DNA from: Epiperipatus broadwayi
Taxonomy: Eukaryota; Onychophora; Udeonychophora; Euonychophora; Peripatidae
NCBI GenBank assembly: GCA_028023455.1
Contig: JAQFVV010006274.1
Location: forward strand, 3,910,001-3,974,000
Length of the DNA: 64,000 bases
Direction: 5' to 3'
Shown here: positions 23,925-37,309 of the stretch, piece after piece
Numbering within the stretch: position 1 is the stretch's first letter
How the letters are laid out: each line of letters begins with the position of its first letter
Made by a program: the position numbers and the translations under genes
The notes under the pieces: model-generated
Seen by the model: the letters and a program-made list of their open reading frames with translations, nothing else
Told to the model about the DNA's origin: nothing
Database searches by the model: none

Positions 23925-24455
23925 AACAAACTGTAGAAAATAATTATTCTTTTCTCACAAGTGGCATTAGACAATGATGTTTAATTTGCAAAGATACTCT
24001 CACCCCAGCCACAAGATAGAGACTTTAATGAAAGAAGAACAGTCATCTTATTTTCAAACTCAAATGTAATTATATGAGTCAATTTTAAGTAACTAGAAGT
24101 GAGAGCTTGAATTTATAAATCATTCACTTTAAATCCATTTCTTTTCTTTTTTAATATTCTTATTAGCACTTTTCAAATTTTAAATTTACTTTGAATCACT
24201 ATTTAGTGATGTTAAATTATGTAATATTTGGGGGTAAATGTTTTTAATGTGAATGAATTATAAATTCATGCTTTCACTTCTAAATACTTAAGATTGACTT
24301 ATATAATTACATTTGAGTTTGGAAATAAGATGGCTGCTCTTATTTCCTTAAAGTCTCTATCTTGTGGCTTGGGCAAAAGTATCCTTGCAGACTGAACATC
24401 ACTGATTAAAATGCTTGTGAGAAAACAATGATTGCTTTCTATAGTTTGTTACAAT
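23925..24455. repeat. Inverted repeat with arms of about 200 bp
   Basis: Left arm (about 23925-24130) contains CCACAAGATAGAGACTTTAA and ATTTTCAAACTCAAATGTAATTATA. Right arm (about 24255-24455) contains their complements, TTAAAGTCTCTATCTTGTGG and AATTACATTTGAGTTTGGAA. The spacer is about 120 bp and the arms are diverged by substitutions. No reading frame is seen. It is probably an old foldback element. Confidence 0.65.
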
Positions 24456-24710
24456 TTAAAATAAGCACTGGTAAAATTTATCAAATATCGCATGAATTAA
24501 CCTTTTTTAAAATAAAGGATGAATATGATAATATAAATAAATTGAAATTAATGACAGTTCTTACAATGCAATAATAATACCTTCGGTACAAATCTACCAT
24601 TGTCATAGAATTTTTAAGACAACAGGTCACTTCTTGAAATGTATGTGCATTGTTTAGAATTATTTCCCATAGTGTAAACTTGGAGTAGTTTGAAGAGTGA
24701 AGATTTTAAT

Positions 24711-25097
24711 TATAAAATCTGAATAGATGATTATTTTAGCAATGCATAATTATTTACTTTGAACTAAGAAATAATTAATATTTGAATGCACTGAAGAACA
24801 ATGATGATAATAAATGATGAAGATAATTGATTATGAGCTGTGTGTGTATCAGACAAGTCTTATATAGAGTAGATTATGTGATAGAAATTGATTGGATGAT
24901 TGACAATTTATAAAATCTGAATAGATGGTTATTTTAGCAATGCATAATTATTTATTTTAAACTAAGAAATAATTAATACTTGAATGCACTGAAGAACAAT
25001 GATGATAATGGTAATTGATCATGAGATGTGTGTGTATCAGACAAGTCTTATATAGAGTAGATTATGTGATAGAAATTCATTAGATGGTTGACAATTT
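24711..25097. repeat. Tandem duplication, 198-bp period, two copies
   Basis: TATAAAATCTGAATAGATG begins at 24711 and again at 24909. Both copies contain GCAATGCATAATTATTTA and ATCAGACAAGTCTTATATAG and end with GACAATTT. The second copy lacks a short segment around the AATGATGAAGATAATTG region. Confidence 0.8.
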
Positions 25098-25099
25098 TG

Positions 25100-28000
25100 T
25101 AATTAATTTATGCCACTTAGTTTTAAGAAAGGTTAAATATTCTAGTTATGCACATTCTAAAAATAACCTTAATTAATTTAAATTGTTTACAATAATTACA
25201 TATTAAGTTATTATTACATTAAAATTTTGCATTATTCGATAAAATAAAAAGTACTATCTCAATAAAATAATAAGAATATTTATTTAACTATTCTTTTAGA
25301 TCTCAGAATATTATTTATGCTATATATATATATATATTCTATGAAAAGAGGTATATTTAAAATATTAGCTATTTAAATTAATGTTGAACATTAATGTTAT
25401 AACCAGAAATTACTTTTAAATAATTACTGGCATGCACACTCACACAGAAATAAGATAACTGTTAATGTAAAATTTATTGGTTAAACTTTAAAATTTTCTA
25501 GCATAAAATTAAATTATAATACTACTAAATGTAATATTTATAAACTGTACTTTTAAATAAACTAGCTTAAATATTTTAAACTAATAAAAAGATACAATAA
25601 TTAAGTTAAAAAATATTTTAATTCTTCTACTAAGTTGTGCTTTAATGATATGGCTCAGAACAGTGTATCAGTCATGCATCATAGCTGATTGGTTGAAGTT
25701 TCATTTTTTTAAAAAAAAATACGTAAAAACTATAAGCATGATGTCAACAGAAATACTGGCATTCGATCCATTGCAAAATATCTCTTAAATGCCATCTTTT
25801 CGATTGAAATCAGAAGAAATTTGAATTTTTTATTAATTTTTTTTTTTAAACAGGCGGATTTAATTTTTTTCTATTTTGGTCAATTTTTTTAATTTATACG
25901 AAGTGATAAAGGTAGAAAATTGTAAACCGCCTGATTATATAGTGAAAATGGTTTAAAATATGCAGGTCATTTGCATCCAAGGTCTATAATGGGATGTGAA
26001 TGTAATCATATATTTTTTAATAATATTTTTATTAATATAACTTATTTGTATAATTTATTAATTTGCATTTGTATTAGTGTGTGTGTGTAATATATAAATT
26101 ATAAATAATATAATATTAAAATCATTTATGCTTGTTATTATACGGTATATAAATTATTATTCATATGTACAGTAATTTTGTGTCTTTGATATTAATAATT
26201 TATTATATTTATATGGTGTGTTTGTGTTTACTTTTGTGTATTGTGTAACAAGTAATGATTTACATATATAGAGCAGTGCAATGTAAATTTTAAAATCTGA
26301 TAATCAAATGTACAGAAAGGTTGTATAACAAGTAATGATTTAAATATATAGAGCAATGCAATGTAAATTTTAAAAACAATCAAATATACAGAAAGGTTGC
26401 AGTTGATAAAGCATTCACAAAATTTACTGGGCATAGTAACCATGTGAAAATATAAACACTTAAAAGCAATAAAAGAGATTTCAAATGATGCTTGTGTAGT
26501 AGTAGTCACAATGGTTGTGCATATACCACATGGAATTGTATGCAGACAAAGACTCATTCTGATTCTTGCCTATGCCTTGATACTCATGCTGTGGAGTCAG
26601 TAGTTTTGCCACATCTTGCATCACAGTATTTTCAAGTCTATAGCTAGCAAATGAGCTTTATGCAAATAAATTATATCTTTGTGGGACAATAAATATAACA
26701 AGATATCATCACAGGTATGTGTAAAGAATATAAACATCACTGATGTACTCAAAAAAATATGAAATGAAGGGATGAAACTCGTTTTATCAATGATACAGAC
26801 AGTAGCCTACAATTTCTAGTTTTAGATAGACAAGAAGTCAATTGCTATGATGATAAATGCATATCCATCTTCTGGAAATGATTTGTTTTATATCTTTTAT
26901 TAGGATTAATCTTTTTCTTATAGAAGCCTTTGAAATTTGGTAACTTTTGGGGTACAAGATAAAAATGAAGAATTCATATGTGACTTGTTTTGGAGATTCT
27001 GAAGCTATGGATTATCTCAGGTAAGAAATATTGTATATGGTTTGAAAGATAATTTTGTGATGAGTACAAAGAAATTATCAATGAAGATGTACTTTAAACT
27101 TAGTGATAAATTAGAAATTATGAACAAACAATAAAGTAATAATTATATCAGATGATGAAATTTCTTTTTTTCCTTAATTTTTAAATGATTATCACTATTT
27201 GTCTTAGACTTATTGTTTTCCTTTGTTTTTTTTTCATTTCTATTAATGTCAATTTTTTTGTTCTAACTTATTAAAACTGAAGTTATTGTGAAAATTTGTG
27301 TCTCATGTCAGTTTTTTAAAAAATTCAATATGGCGCCTGAATGCTGTTTTAAATTAATAATAAACTTATAGTAGCAACAATAATATGATTAAATAAATCA
27401 TAGATGTCCTATAATCACCATTATTATAAATTTTATTGTATGAAATATAAACTTTTTTTAAAAAAAAAACTTTTGTAACAGTCATATTTGTACACTCATG
27501 TAACAAAATCCAGAATCCAGGCAAAGAACACCAAAGCTAATCAAATCTGACCAACTTATTTACTAGTACTTCCTGATTTAATATCTTATGAATGACATTT
27601 CTGAAGTTATACCTGGGTCTTAATTCAATCTGCTAGCCGGTTTCAAACAGGGAGAAACATGAGACTCTAGGGAAATTAACAATCTAATGCTAGCTTAAGA
27701 GTTAAATGCATAATACACTAATTAACTTAATTAAAACATGGCATATTCAACATTATAAAATCATTAAGGAATTGGAATAAGATAATATGGATTTGATTGA
27801 AATAGGACTATAAGCAAGAAAGATATGAAACAACTTTTAAAATTTAAACGGGGATATTAAAATAATAACAAAATGAAGTAAAAAATGTCAAGGATTATAT
27901 AGTGTAAAGTATGGGTGATCAATGTACACAGGCATGTACATACTGGATGAGACTAATATCAATACAGCAGACTCATCTTAACATATTAAAATAGGTGTAT

Positions 28001-28600
28001 GTGTGGTTAATAAATCATGCCTATAATAATTTAATATGCCCATCCTATTGTGTATGCTTTGCTAATGTTACAAGATAATAGCCAGCTGAGATGATGACTA
28101 CATACATCTGTAAGATGGCTGTTACATTTATTAACAGGGTGAGCGAATAAATAAGCTCAAAATAATGCTGATGCACCCTGGTAACCAAGATTTGAGCTTC
28201 AGTCTAATGCTGAATAGTTAATTAATAAGAAGTAAAGCACTGGTTACTTTTAGAGTCGCATATATATATATTGAGCCGGATTGATTTCCGATTCAATGGT
28301 TTTATTACTAAAATTAAAAAGAGAAAACAACTTCATTTTCATTAAATGTCTAAGGCTCAATTTTTTTTATTATTATTTAAAACACATACACATTTATATT
28401 TTAAAATAGATTATTTAATGTTTATAAAATTGATTGTAAAATAGTTTACTTTCACTGTCTGTTTTAATCAATTTGATTAAAAACAGGCAAGCTTGCTAAT
28501 TATATATTCCTGTTGCTTTTATTGTAATTATTTTTAAAGTTAATTCTAAAAAGCAGAGATTTGGTTTTGTATTTGTCGTTTTTGTTTCAATTATACCTGG
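25100..28600. other. No gene seen, AT-rich
   Basis: Apart from the short tandem duplication near 26.3 kb, no gene or recognised element. TA runs near 25320-25338 and 28260-28270. A minus-strand open frame at 26228-26557 is cysteine-rich at one end but crosses the tandem duplication and shows no domain. Confidence 0.45.
26244..26399. repeat. Tandem duplication, about 79-bp period
   Basis: Two copies of TAACAAGTAATGATTTA followed by ATATAGAGCA(G/A)TGCAATG and ending CAGAAAGGTTG, at about 26244-26321 and 26322-26399. Confidence 0.75.
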
Positions 28601-30060
28601 TTGGAAGTCTTAAATGAGATTGAGCGGGAAATTAATATTTGCCCTGCCTGGAATATAGAATGTACACTAATGAAAGTTTTGCACGGGAAATGTAGCGAGG
28701 CAATGATAGCCCGCCAATTTTAGGAGAGAAGAGATTCATTATTAGATACACACTTGGATTATGGCCTGCAAAGAGATACCATTGTGAGTAGCTGTTCGGA
28801 TGTTTAATTCCTACTAAAAACTTAAATAATTATTGACAAACTTCGTTGCTGTGCAAGATGTCAAAATCCACCGCTGTGAGTTTTGCCATCATTAGAATGT
28901 CTGGCTAATTTAAACAAAGGACAGACCCACACCTACCAGCTCTCCTTTAGTCATGCCAAGAACCTCTAAAATAAACACTGTCTCTACCTTGCAGCTGTCA
29001 AAGGACCTGAAAGATGAACTATTATCAAAAGTGCGCACTCGTCACTAGAACTCTGCCTTACCGTAAGCTAAACTTTTTCCTATTCTAGCCAGGGTAAATA
29101 AATTGCGTTTAATTAAATCTCCGCTCAATCTAATGATAAGTATGTTATAAGGTTGTATTAATTATTTATTATCAGTATTTATCTTTTCTAGTATTTAAAG
29201 TGTGTCTTGGAATCTTAGTTTTAAGATTACAAGTTTGTTTGCAATTTTCGTTTATCAGAGGGTGCATTAGGAGATTGTATTTTATACGTTTAATATATAC
29301 CTGATTATTTTGATATCTATTACAAAATGCACTGGCATTTTTCGTAGTCTTTATTTATTCACCTGCCTTAGTTGTAAAATAAAGAATCTTTAATCTTTTT
29401 GCTGGCTATTTGTCAAGTTATTTCTTCGGGTTGTCTGAAAATAGTCTATTTCTTTCTGGATTACATAAGATCGTAATCAAATATCTGTTGTTGTAGGTGA
29501 GATCAACCATGTTTACCTTGAATGTAGTATTATGCGCAGCAGTCCTGCGGCGTTTTAACAACAGTAATTAGAATATTACTGCTCGGACGTCCGCGCTGGT
29601 ATCGTTGATTTCCGGCAGGACAGTAACTGTTTTATTATCCCTGATTCAGGAAGCTAGAGTTGTTGTTTGTTTTTCCTAACCATTTCTTATATTTTAAGTG
29701 AGAGAATTTTATTGCCAAAATGTTTAATGTCTTCATGTTTGTCGTACTCTTGTGCATTCTCTGGTAAATACACGTATGTTACTATAAGCCATTTTTGTAT
29801 TCGTGGCTAGATGTCTTCACTCTATTGCACAACTTTTAATAAAATTAATAAATTGTTTAAACTTAATTTGGCTGACGTTTGTCTTTGTGCTTTGATTTCT
29901 CAACTGTCTAAATAATATTTAAGATATCTTGTTTCTCCCTGAGTGTAGTTCGGTGCCCTTTTGATTCGCATATCCTGTCCACCCTAAAATAAATGTCTAG
30001 TTCTTATTTTCGGACTAGTGGCGCTCCCGGGGTCAGTATGTGCGAATCTCAAAGATCTTT
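28600..30060. other. GC- and CpG-richer island, no gene assigned
   Basis: Base composition changes here: CpG dinucleotides, rare elsewhere in the window, cluster at 29530-29640 (for example CTGCGGCG, CTCGGACGTCCGCGC) and 29945-30060 (GGCGCTCCCGGGG). A 20-codon open frame from ATG 29509 (MFTLNVVLCAAVLRRFNNSN) has a hydrophobic start but stops at 29569. This could be a promoter or first exon of a host gene, or a younger repeat. I cannot assign strand or product. Confidence 0.35.
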
Positions 30061-33000
30061 CTCCCGTTACAATATATATATATATATATACTATGGTGCT
30101 AAATAAAATAATAAGGAATATGTTTGTGGTCCAAGTGAGTAATTATTCAAGAGCTTTATCATCAAATTCTCAGTCCCCTAAGACCTGGACAGTTTGCTAC
30201 AATTGACATATGGACAGATAAGTTAAGGAACTCGGATCAGCTTTATAAACATGGTCTGGACTCTCGTGTTCCAGTTCTAATAAAGATAGCCATATCGAAC
30301 TAAGACATGGGGTAGCTGGTCACTGTGAGCCCATTTTAAAAGGTGCAGCAAAACATAAACTTATAAATGTGTACTTCGTAAAGACACACTCGCAATGCAC
30401 AAGCAAAATACCAAGATATATGTTTATAATTAATTAATTGCACCTAAAAACAGATAGCTTCTATCTGCCAAACTAACACAATCCAGTTCTTAATCTAGCT
30501 TTATAATTAAAAGAGCTGCAATTTAATTATAACCTAAGTTAAACTATTGAATCTGCATATATATATATATTCTAACCTCTTCCCCCCCCCCCAGTGCTCT
30601 CGATCGTCCTCTCCAAAATTCTATATATAGTGTTTAAAATTTACGGGTTCTAGCTCAGTCTAACAAATAAATAAATGAAATATTCATCATTAATTAAAAT
30701 GATTACTAGCTCTAATCTTTAAAATACAAATACGGTTATATTTTTTAAAATGAATTAACAAATATTTACTATTTTCATGAGACATGGAGTGACGACACGG
30801 GGAACGAGATAGACTACATTGAGATATTATCCACATGATACTATCTCAATGGCATAAGAACACTATTCCCCTTTTTTACTATATTAAATAACTAACTCAT
30901 AGTATTCTTACGACTTTCTAAGCTCTTTCACTACGATTAAAATAATAATCATGTCTTAATATTCTTTCTAATAAAAATCTAGCTCAATTAATTAAAAATG
31001 AATAAAATAAATAAAATGACATAAATCTCAGGTTCATAAATTGTACTCTAACTGATTTAAAATTACGGTAGTAAACTATGAAAAGGGAATTTTATGTCAT
31101 AATTCACTACGCAGTAACTAACAATAATAAATAATAATAATAACAACAATGGTATAATATAATCTTATTACTTCCTAAATGAAATAAATAATTACGTACG
31201 TGGCAGTATTTAAATAATCTGACTACAGAATACGTGTGGCAACATTAGCATATAATTTAATGTAATATTGTGGCAACCGACTTATGACCAATAAATGATA
31301 TAATTATGATCTTTTAAATTTTTAATATACCAATAAATTCTCAAAAATTATTATAACACTTTTATGTTTACCTTTTTGTGCAAAAACTATATGTCTGTTT
31401 CAATTATAAGTGTATTGTGATATCATGCATCCATGTGGAGAAATAACAACGAAGACACAAAGCTTTAAAATAAATTTACAACAAAGTTTATTAATAACAT
31501 CAATAAATAACAATATTTACATTATGTACACTGGATATCCTTACTCTCTTATCACAAAATTATTTTACTAGTTTATAAAATGAAAATCAAACTTCTATTT
31601 ATTTTTCTAGTTAACTCTTATCTTTTTTAATGCTTAAGAAAATACAGTATTATTATTATTGGATTTCTTATTATGTTTCACTTGTTACAGAATGAATTTC
31701 TTATCGGATTATCATTAACACTTTGTATCCCTACTATTATTAAAAATTATATTTTTAATTTTACAAATTACATTCGTAGTAAACATTCTACAAAAATAAT
31801 AAAATTCTAGTTTTATATTAGTAGTATGGAATCCTATAAATTCAAAGACATTCTTCTACATTTGGTATTAAGTTTTATAGTTCATTATCCGATGTTTATT
31901 AGTCCTAATATACTTATTAAAGCCTTATTTCGGATGATATAATTACCATCATTAACATACCATGTACACGTATATGTTTATTATACATTATTGAATTATT
32001 TTCTTAATAAATATGCAATATTTATTTTCTAAATATTATTTAAAAAAATTAAAATTTCATTATCACTTTTAAAATAAAAACTTTGTTTAGATTTCTCTTT
32101 AAAAATCTTATATTCATTTCCGAATTAATTTATAAACTGTATTATATGATTCTTTCTCTCTTTATGATATTTTGTACTTTCACTTTTAAAATTACACAAT
32201 TCTAAACATTCCAGCAAATAAATTATTCTTACATAAATGATAACATCTTCAATTCTATTTTATTCATTATTTCTTTGAAAATGTCTTTCTGACGATGCAG
32301 ATTCACGAAAACAAGGATAGCGAAAATAGATGCACAGGATCAAAAATATAACTAGAATATTATCCGTCATAAACCTTGACAATAATGGCACAGTGAATTT
32401 AAAGACACTATAGAGGAGTGACCTTTATCTGTCTATCAACCTCTATTATAGGAGTGATGCTAAAGCTATTTCTTCAGCTTTATATAACATCAAAAAGTTT
32501 AAAAATACGCAAAAACACTGTCCAAAATATATGTGTTCAGTCATAGGGCTTAGTTAGCTATACTGAAATCACACAAACTAACTATGATCCAAATACTTTA
32601 TTTTTCCTATTTCTTAACAAAACATCATCTTGGTTTCCTCTCCTCCAGTACTACCAAGTCACTATCCGATCTTATTTCTCATGATTTTTCTATACAGTAC
32701 ATCGACAAATTCCTATCTGCATTTCTAACAATAATAAAATTCATTTTATTTCAAAAACTATCCCGCTGTTCTTTAAGAAAATCTTTTACTACTTTTCTCG
32801 TATATTTATCATATACAAACTATTTTAAAATATCTGAATACTTTATTACATGAAAGTTCAAAAGAATCACACAATTGTTCTGATAACTTATATTATTAAT
32901 TATACTTTAAATAACTTATTGCATGCATATTTAAAATTACTCCTATCTCATAATATGTTTTAAATGTTGTATAAAATGTGTACTTATAATTTAAACTTTC

Positions 33001-35830
33001 ACACATCATTCTTAATCAATATATGATCTAAAAAAAAATATACACTATGCATTATAAATAAGTATCAAAATTACCAAAACGATCTTTATCTTCTCGATCG
33101 CGTTCTGTAGTCTTCACCATCCCATTAATTCTTGTAGATATATGATTTCCATACATACTCTTTATTTTAAAACAATATTTCTATCATTCTATTAAGCTAT
33201 TATATTTAATTTTTCAATATTACTAAAATTATGTTTATATGTTTTCCCTAATCTCACATAGCATTTTATATTTAAAATAAATTAGTAAAAAATATTTAAA
33301 TTATATTTACGATGCTTCTTCATCAAACTTTCTTGAACCGTTCATATTAAAGCTAAAAAAAAAAATATTTTATTTCTTCTTCAGTCACTTAATGTTCTAC
33401 TTTAAAATAAAACAATTACTACTCTGTTTGATAAATCTTCATAGACAACAATCCTTGGTTTTCACAATATTGTATACAATTATTAATTCTTGATATCTCC
33501 TCTAATATTGTCTGCTAGTCTTTTCCCGCGCGACTTTTCCCGATGCATCTTTAGGGTACTTTTATTTAAATATTCAGTAAATTTTTCTGTTTTCCTGGAT
33601 CCATTTCCATTAAGTAATTTAATTTTATATTTTTCAGATCAAGCATTTCCTTCATTGAATACTTTATAATATTTTTCTGATTCCTATTAGATAAAGTTTT
33701 TCCTTCGGTTCCTTTTGGCATATAACACAATAACTCTTTCATATTACTCTATAACTTTTTCTTTCTTTGAAATTCTGGTACTATATTTTTATAATATCTC
33801 TTTTAAAAGACAAACATTCTTTCTTCATTATACTTTACATAATTTTTCTTTGTAATAAAAACGCATATTAAATTTTTCCATAGAGAAGAATAAAATAACT
33901 TCAAAGTAGCCTTATAAATTGTGCGTCATAATTTTTTCCTGACGGCAAGTAACTTCTCTTTTTGAGGTTTTCATGTAGCGTCCCAATTATATTTCTCTGA
34001 GTGACAGTAATCCGTTTCTGGTTGAGCATAAATAAATCTGTTTTAAGACATTTTCCAAATATTTTTTCTTTAGCAATATTTTTAGGTAATTTCCCTTGTA
34101 CTTCCATCTCTACTGTAGGTTTTTGGTTAAATTCGAATAAAATTCCCTGGTAAGATAACTTTTAAAATTAGCAATTCATGTCGAGGCAGTCAAAATATAT
34201 TATATGTTACAAAAAAACTTTTAAAATAAATACTAAATTTTAAATTTATATCACTTTTCCAGCTACGGTGTTACCAGCTAAAAAAATATGTTACTTTCTC
34301 TTTCACTTACACATTACTTCTCTCTCCCGCTTCGTATAATTCTTATATTTTGTCTGCTAATTTACCCCCGTTGATTGGTTAATGACTTTTTAGCGCGAAC
34401 AAATTTACACATTTAGTTATATAACAGATTAGACTTTTAAAATTGAAGAATTGATGACGTAATGTCTCAAAATATTATTTAGACTATATTTTTAAATTCA
34501 ATTTTAATTTTACCAAAATCATTTAAACTTTAAAAACAATTGTTAAAACAATATTTAATATTTCAACTTGTACTTTAATGATCGATGGCAATTATATTTA
34601 GTTTCAAATTCACAAACTTTATTATTATTCTAACAAGCGTGTGTGTGAAGGTATATAATATACAGTCACGTGTTTACTAATTTTATCAGATGATTTTTTA
34701 TTTACGTCTCGGTCTAAATTACCAAAACTGATATATTTTATAATAATTTGGAAAATAATTAAAAAATATTGAACTAAATATAATTCTCACCATTTTAAAG
34801 TCTTTTTTAAAATATACTCTATTAAATTTGACTATTAAATATAATTATACACTACATATAGCATTTATTTAATTTATTAGTTTTAAAATATTATATTCAA
34901 ATTATTAATATACTTTTAACTATTTATAGCTGTATTATTTTATATGGCCAGCTTTCACAACCATAAGCAAGAATATTATTAAGTTTTATTTAACTGTTTT
35001 CTCTTAAATAATCTATTACATTTTTATATACCAGGTATTTTCAGCTTTAAATTGTACTATAAAATTTAATTATCCTACTATTATTTATATACCATACAAA
35101 TATAACTTAAAATTTAAAATTTTTTTTAGTAATTGACCTTTCTACCTTATTATGACCTACAGATAAGGGCACAATATATATAATCATAATTAAGGAGGGA
35201 ACATATCTTTAATTGGCATTAATAAACGTTAACAAATATACTTTAATATCATCTATAGCTAGCCCATCATTTCTAACTAACAGATAGTTCTAAGTTATAA
35301 TAACTGACTAAGCAAACCCTTGAGAAATATATTGCAATTTATATAATCAATAATATAACAGTTAATGAGCACGTAGTGATTGGTTATTATCTTTTAATGT
35401 AAGATTTCAAAACAGCGATTTAATATGGGAAATAGCATTCTTAAAATACTTAAAATGGAGGATTTAATTATCTCTCTTGAAAGTTCATTAATAATTAGTA
35501 TTCGTTATTTCAAAAGATTGGCATATTATAACATATAATAAACTCAGATAAAATAGTTAAAACAATAAATATAGGTATGACCGCAGTTTTAAGAAATTTA
35601 AGTCATAAGTGATTGCAGTTATTTATAGATTAAAGGAATAACTATTTCACATTATAAAGATGAATTCCAGAAAGTTTTACCTATTTTTAATTTATAAATG
35701 ATTTAATTTAATAGAGTTTTAAGAAATAAGATCGAACGTTCGTTATATTAAATTAACTAGCTTACTTTTGAAATTTACAGATTTAAAAAATTAATTTATA
35801 GAGAACTGCAGTCTTTGAAAAGAATATTAC
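30061..35830. other. Mostly no gene seen, AT-rich
   Basis: Contains TA runs (30074-30090, 30558-30570), a C homopolymer at about 30583-30593 and AT-rich DNA. One minus-strand open frame at 33901-34140 is listed separately. At about 32291-32318 CTGACGATGCAGATTCACGAAAAC is another distant match to the CTGACGA...GAAA motif. Confidence 0.45.
33901..34140 (-). CDS. Unidentified short open frame, minus strand
   Basis: Reads (from 34107) MEVQGKLPKNIAKEKIFGKC, then MLNQKRITVTQRNIIGTL and KKRSYLPSGKNYDAQFIRLL before a stop. The frame stays open upstream (residues EFNQKPTVE precede the methionine), so the ATG may not be the start. Composition is basic and balanced, unlike most random frames here, and minus-strand text toward 33660 continues in protein-like but stop-broken style. 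No family recognised. Could be a decayed element or an exon. Confidence 0.2.
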   Translation of the reverse strand, partial: LFEFNQKPTVEMEVQGKLPKNIAKEKIFGKCLKTDLFMLNQKRITVTQRNIIGTLHENLKKRSYLPSGKNYDAQFIRLL

Positions 35831-35834
35831 CACT

Positions 35835-36722
35835 CTTCTTGATTGTATCTTGTAATATAGCCATGTCAGATGGTGGGTGTAGTAGCCTTCTTCACTGGAT
35901 ACCACCAGACATGTAGGAGGGGACCAGAGATCACCGTCTTGAAACGGTAAACCTGTTGCTTCCTAGCCAGACATGTCAGTGTGAAAACTGGTGTGGATTG
36001 TAGCAGCAATGCTTTTTAAAATTATTGAATAGAATATTTACAGAAATAAATATGGCCTATTATATGATTCAAGGATTAGAACACCTTGCTGACAACAAGA
36101 ATATTTACTTCTTGATAATCAATTAGCACCATATGAAATTTTATAACTTAATTTATTTAAACCTCACTGTGTTAATTTTTAACAGGCTGTTTTTAACAAA
36201 ACTTGTCCATTTTAAATCCCTACTGACTTTGTAATAGTTTCAGTTCAGTAAATTTTGTTTATAAAAATTATATATTTTTGAAAAAATATTTATTACTTAG
36301 TGACAATATGAATTATCTCAGCCAGCTATGTTAAAATAGGTATGCCTAGTATGGCTTTTGTTTACAACTTATTTAAGGTTAAAATTAAGAATCATTAGAA
36401 CTTTTAAACAATATATATATATCATAATCATATGTAGACCATGCACATGTACACGCAATTTCAAATGTATAATAATAAATCAATTCTTTTTAACAAAAGA
36501 ACATCTATAATACAAAGTATATTATTTTAAAATAAAATATACATGCTGTAATCTATGTATAAACTGATATTTCAGTCGCTTGTCTGCATATATGTTTGTG
36601 AGGATACCTATATAACTTCACAATTATATACATGTACTCAGAAACAGTTTAAATCCAGCACTGATGAAGCTGTGGGAAAAATAGGTGAAATGTATATGAG
36701 ATCAGGAATATACCATTTCATA
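35835..36722. repeat. Dispersed repeat, copy A (direct duplicate of 37918-38935)
   Basis: Matches copy B in order: GGAGGGGACCAGAGAT, CTAGCCAGACATGT, GATTCAAGGATTAGAACACC, CTACTGACTTTGTAATAGTT, and TTTACAACTTATTTAAGGTT through ATCCAGCACTGATGAAGCTG. A deletion of about 70 bp near 35903 removes part of the Gag-like start present in copy B. Probably a 5' untranslated or terminal region of the same minus-strand element. Confidence 0.75.
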
Positions 36723-37309
36723 TCACCAAAATTGTACAAAAAAAAATAGTGAAAAAAAGATTTTACTTAGGGATCATAAATTTGCTTACCATCATGAATC
36801 TAATTAATGTGAATTAAGAAAACATTTCTACTTTGCCTGACTATTCTTCTATTTTGATGTTGCTGTACTGTCATTAATCCCCCCCCCCCAGGATTAATAT
36901 AAGAATCTCAAAAACACTTTATGATAAATGATATATAAACCTATACAATACTAAAAGAAATAGCATATATAAAATGCTAATATTCTAATGAATATAGGTC
37001 ACTACTGTTAGTGCCCCTATGGTGAGTTAGATTGGTTACTTTATTATGTAATTATGGTGGGGAAAGGCAGTTCCATGATCTACAATCATCTCATTTAAGT
37101 GGAATCTGGGGGTCCCCTGAAGTTTCCAACTGTCAGTTCCTATAAGAGCATTTTAGTCTTGGGTGGCTCAAGTACCATGGTGAATATGTCCTCAGTGATT
37201 GTCTTTTAAACAGTCATGGCCTGGCATCTAGGTGCCTCAGTTTTGTGGATTTTTCTGGGGTTCTTTTGTGAAATTGGTGTAGTCAACTATGGTTAAGAAC
37301 TCAGCCATT
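36723..37309. other. Downstream of Gag-like relic, no clear gene
   Basis: Includes a C run at 36880-36889. On the minus strand 37300-37000 continues from the Gag-like stop with broken basic text (KRTPEKSTKLRHLDARP). No further domain is recognised. Confidence 0.4.

Noticed and set aside
29509-29571. Short signal-peptide-like frame MFTLNVVLCAAVLRRF
   Set aside because: Only 20 codons with no good splice donor; not supported as a gene.
32291-32318. Hammerhead core at CTGACGA...GAAAAC
   Set aside because: No convincing stem II between the boxes and no repeat context; noted only as a weak echo.
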